Assembly (NCBI GenBank): GCA_005776545.1
Contig: SXOY01000224.1
Span: forward strand, 1-7,999
DNA from: Planctomycetia bacterium
Lineage (GTDB): Bacteria > Planctomycetota > Phycisphaerae > Phycisphaerales > UBA1924
Direction of reading: 5' to 3'
DNA: 7,999 nt
Shown: one piece after another, positions 7,350 to 7,999 of the stretch
Numbering within the stretch: the stretch's first letter is position 1
Layout of the letters: every line of letters starts with the position of its first letter
Notes under the pieces: generated by a model
What the model saw: the letters and a program-made list of their open reading frames with translations, nothing else
What the model was told of the DNA's origin: nothing
Database searches by the model: none
Made by a program: the position numbers and the translations under genes

Positions 7350-7361
7350 GCGCGATCGCGC
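7350..7361. repeat. 12-bp perfect palindrome just after the gene E stop codon
   Basis: GCGCGATCGCGC is self-complementary and begins 2 nt after the TGA of gene E (7366-7364). It directly abuts the 9-bp inverted repeat. As RNA it would form a 4-bp stem with a GATC loop. It may be part of the 3'-end structure of gene E; by itself it could also be chance in GC-rich DNA. Confidence 0.35.
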
Positions 7362-7363
7362 TG

Positions 7364-7999
7364 TCAGACAATCGTAAGAGTAAACGCGATTCGCGGGCCC
7401 CAGAGTCCATTGGTGACGCCACCAGGCTGGCTGGCATGTCCTCGATAGAAATCTACTGCGGCGACGTAGATTGTGTATGTTCCCGCCGCGATTCCTGAGA
7501 GATTCATGCTGAACTGCCAGACACCATCTCTGGCCGTGCCGCTGATTCGGCTGAATGTTGTAATATTACGATCAGAGGGATCGAACCCGTTGTTATTGAT
7601 ATCCAGGAATGCGGTGCCGGCCCGTGCTCCGTAGTCGTCAGTGATGCGAGCGGAGAAATTTACTGTGGAATTGACGGCTGCGGTCGAGGGAGCGGTGATG
7701 TTGCTGACTGCGGGCAGTCCTCGAATCTGGCGGAGTGAATCGGTTCGCGCTGAGCTCCAGGAGTCTGCGCCGCGGCCAGAAAGGTCCTGCACCGCCGCCG
7801 CGATTGAGCCGAAGCCCACAACCGATGAGGGCAACGCAGCACTTGTGAATGTCACACTTCCCGAAGTGCCGGAGATGAAACGGAAGCCGAGATCGAAATC
7901 AACCGCCGGATCCCACAGCCCATTGTTATTTCGATCGAAGAAAAACGTAACGGCGCGGCCGCCAAAGCTGGCGGTGCTCCAGAATGCAGTTACACGAAC
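7364..7999 (-). CDS. Paralog E: C-terminal part of an Ig-like/acidic-loop repeat surface protein (runs off right edge)
   Basis: The last 211 codons and the TGA stop are in the window; the open frame continues past 7999. The visible part corresponds to the end of repeat 5 and all of repeat 6 of the paralogs. The repeat 5 loop is FFFDRNNNGLWDPAVDFDLG (visible residues 19-38), followed by AAAVQDLSGRGADSW, which matches the KDLSGRPSDEW segment of paralog C. Repeat 6 has DDYGARAGTAFLDINNNG (121-138), a short loop like that of C. The C-terminus carries DFYRGHASQPGGVTNGLWGPR (183-203). C and E are especially alike in repeat 6 (NNNGxDxSDxxxTTxSRISGT), suggesting they are close sisters there. By analogy the whole protein is about 700 residues. 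The ends seen here show no membrane anchor or dockerin. Function is unknown; a secreted structural or adhesive role is inferred. Confidence 0.92.
   Translation of the reverse strand, partial: VRVTAFWSTASFGGRAVTFFFDRNNNGLWDPAVDFDLGFRFISGTSGSVTFTSAALPSSVVGFGSIAAAVQDLSGRGADSWSSARTDSLRQIRGLPAVSNITAPSTAAVNSTVNFSARITDDYGARAGTAFLDINNNGFDPSDRNITTFSRISGTARDGVWQFSMNLSGIAAGTYTIYVAAVDFYRGHASQPGGVTNGLWGPRIAFTLTIV

Larger units (their letters stand above)
157..7954 (-). repeat. Dispersed acidic-loop coding repeat, 21 copies across five genes
   Basis: The loop AVTFFxDxNxNGxWxxGxDxxLG is encoded 21 times on the minus strand. Gene A: 157-225. Gene B: 2415-2483, 2097-2165, 1767-1835, 1422-1490, 1065-1133, 753-806. 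Gene C: 4636-4704, 4309-4377, 3982-4050, 3643-3711, 3271-3339, 2962-3006. Gene D: 6917-6985, 6593-6661, 6251-6319, 5924-5992, 5549-5617, 5249-5305. Gene E: 7886-7954, 7577-7618. Spacing within a gene is 104-125 codons. Asp/Asn at loop positions 1, 3 and 5, Gly at 6 and a later Asp resemble EF-hand-like or SdrD B-type calcium loops. The DNA copies are clearly diverged, so these are old protein repeats, not a recent satellite. Confidence 0.85.

Noticed and set aside
7350..7361. GCGATCGC core, which resembles the cyanobacterial HIP1 octamer.
   Set aside because: I noticed only this one copy, and the gene content points away from cyanobacteria; it is better explained as part of the local palindrome.

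Overview
The window is a tandem array of at least five paralogous genes, all on the minus strand. They encode large secreted or surface repeat proteins of unknown specific function. I see no RNA gene, mobile element, CRISPR array or convincing plus-strand gene. The moderately GC-rich DNA, the N-terminal LExRxLLA-type motif (LESRQLLA, LENRQLMA, LESRDLLA, LEGRVLCS) and the long Ser/Thr/Asp/Asn-rich Ig-like repeats together suggest a planctomycete-type bacterium (Planctomycetota). The class cannot be settled from sequence alone.

Layout in the direction of transcription (right to left): (E) 7999-7364, C-terminal 211 residues of a paralog that starts outside the window; (D) 7183-5078, 701 aa, complete; (C) 4881-2749, 710 aa, complete; (B) 2645-540, 701 aa, complete; (A) 378-1, N-terminal 126 residues of a paralog that runs off the left edge. 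The gaps are short: 180, 196, 103 and 161 nt. Each visible start codon has a Shine-Dalgarno sequence. The B-A gap carries a clear intrinsic terminator followed by a TTGACA promoter candidate and a 14-bp palindrome, so at least gene A appears to be separately transcribed. The E-D gap has several nested inverted repeats.

Each complete protein has six repeats of about 104-125 residues. Each repeat looks like an Ig-like beta-sandwich with an inserted acidic loop of the form (A)VTFFxDxNxNGxWxxGxDxxLG, which resembles a calcium-binding loop. There are 21 copies of this loop in the window. Repeats at the same ordinal position match between paralogs better than neighbouring repeats in one protein. 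This suggests that the six-repeat gene existed before it was copied in tandem. Genes B, C and E share a C-terminal signature (DFYRG..xxPGGxxTGFWGPR), whereas gene D has lost it.

The likely joint role is a set of related extracellular or cell-envelope structural or adhesive proteins. That role is inferred from architecture, not from any recognised catalytic or binding site.
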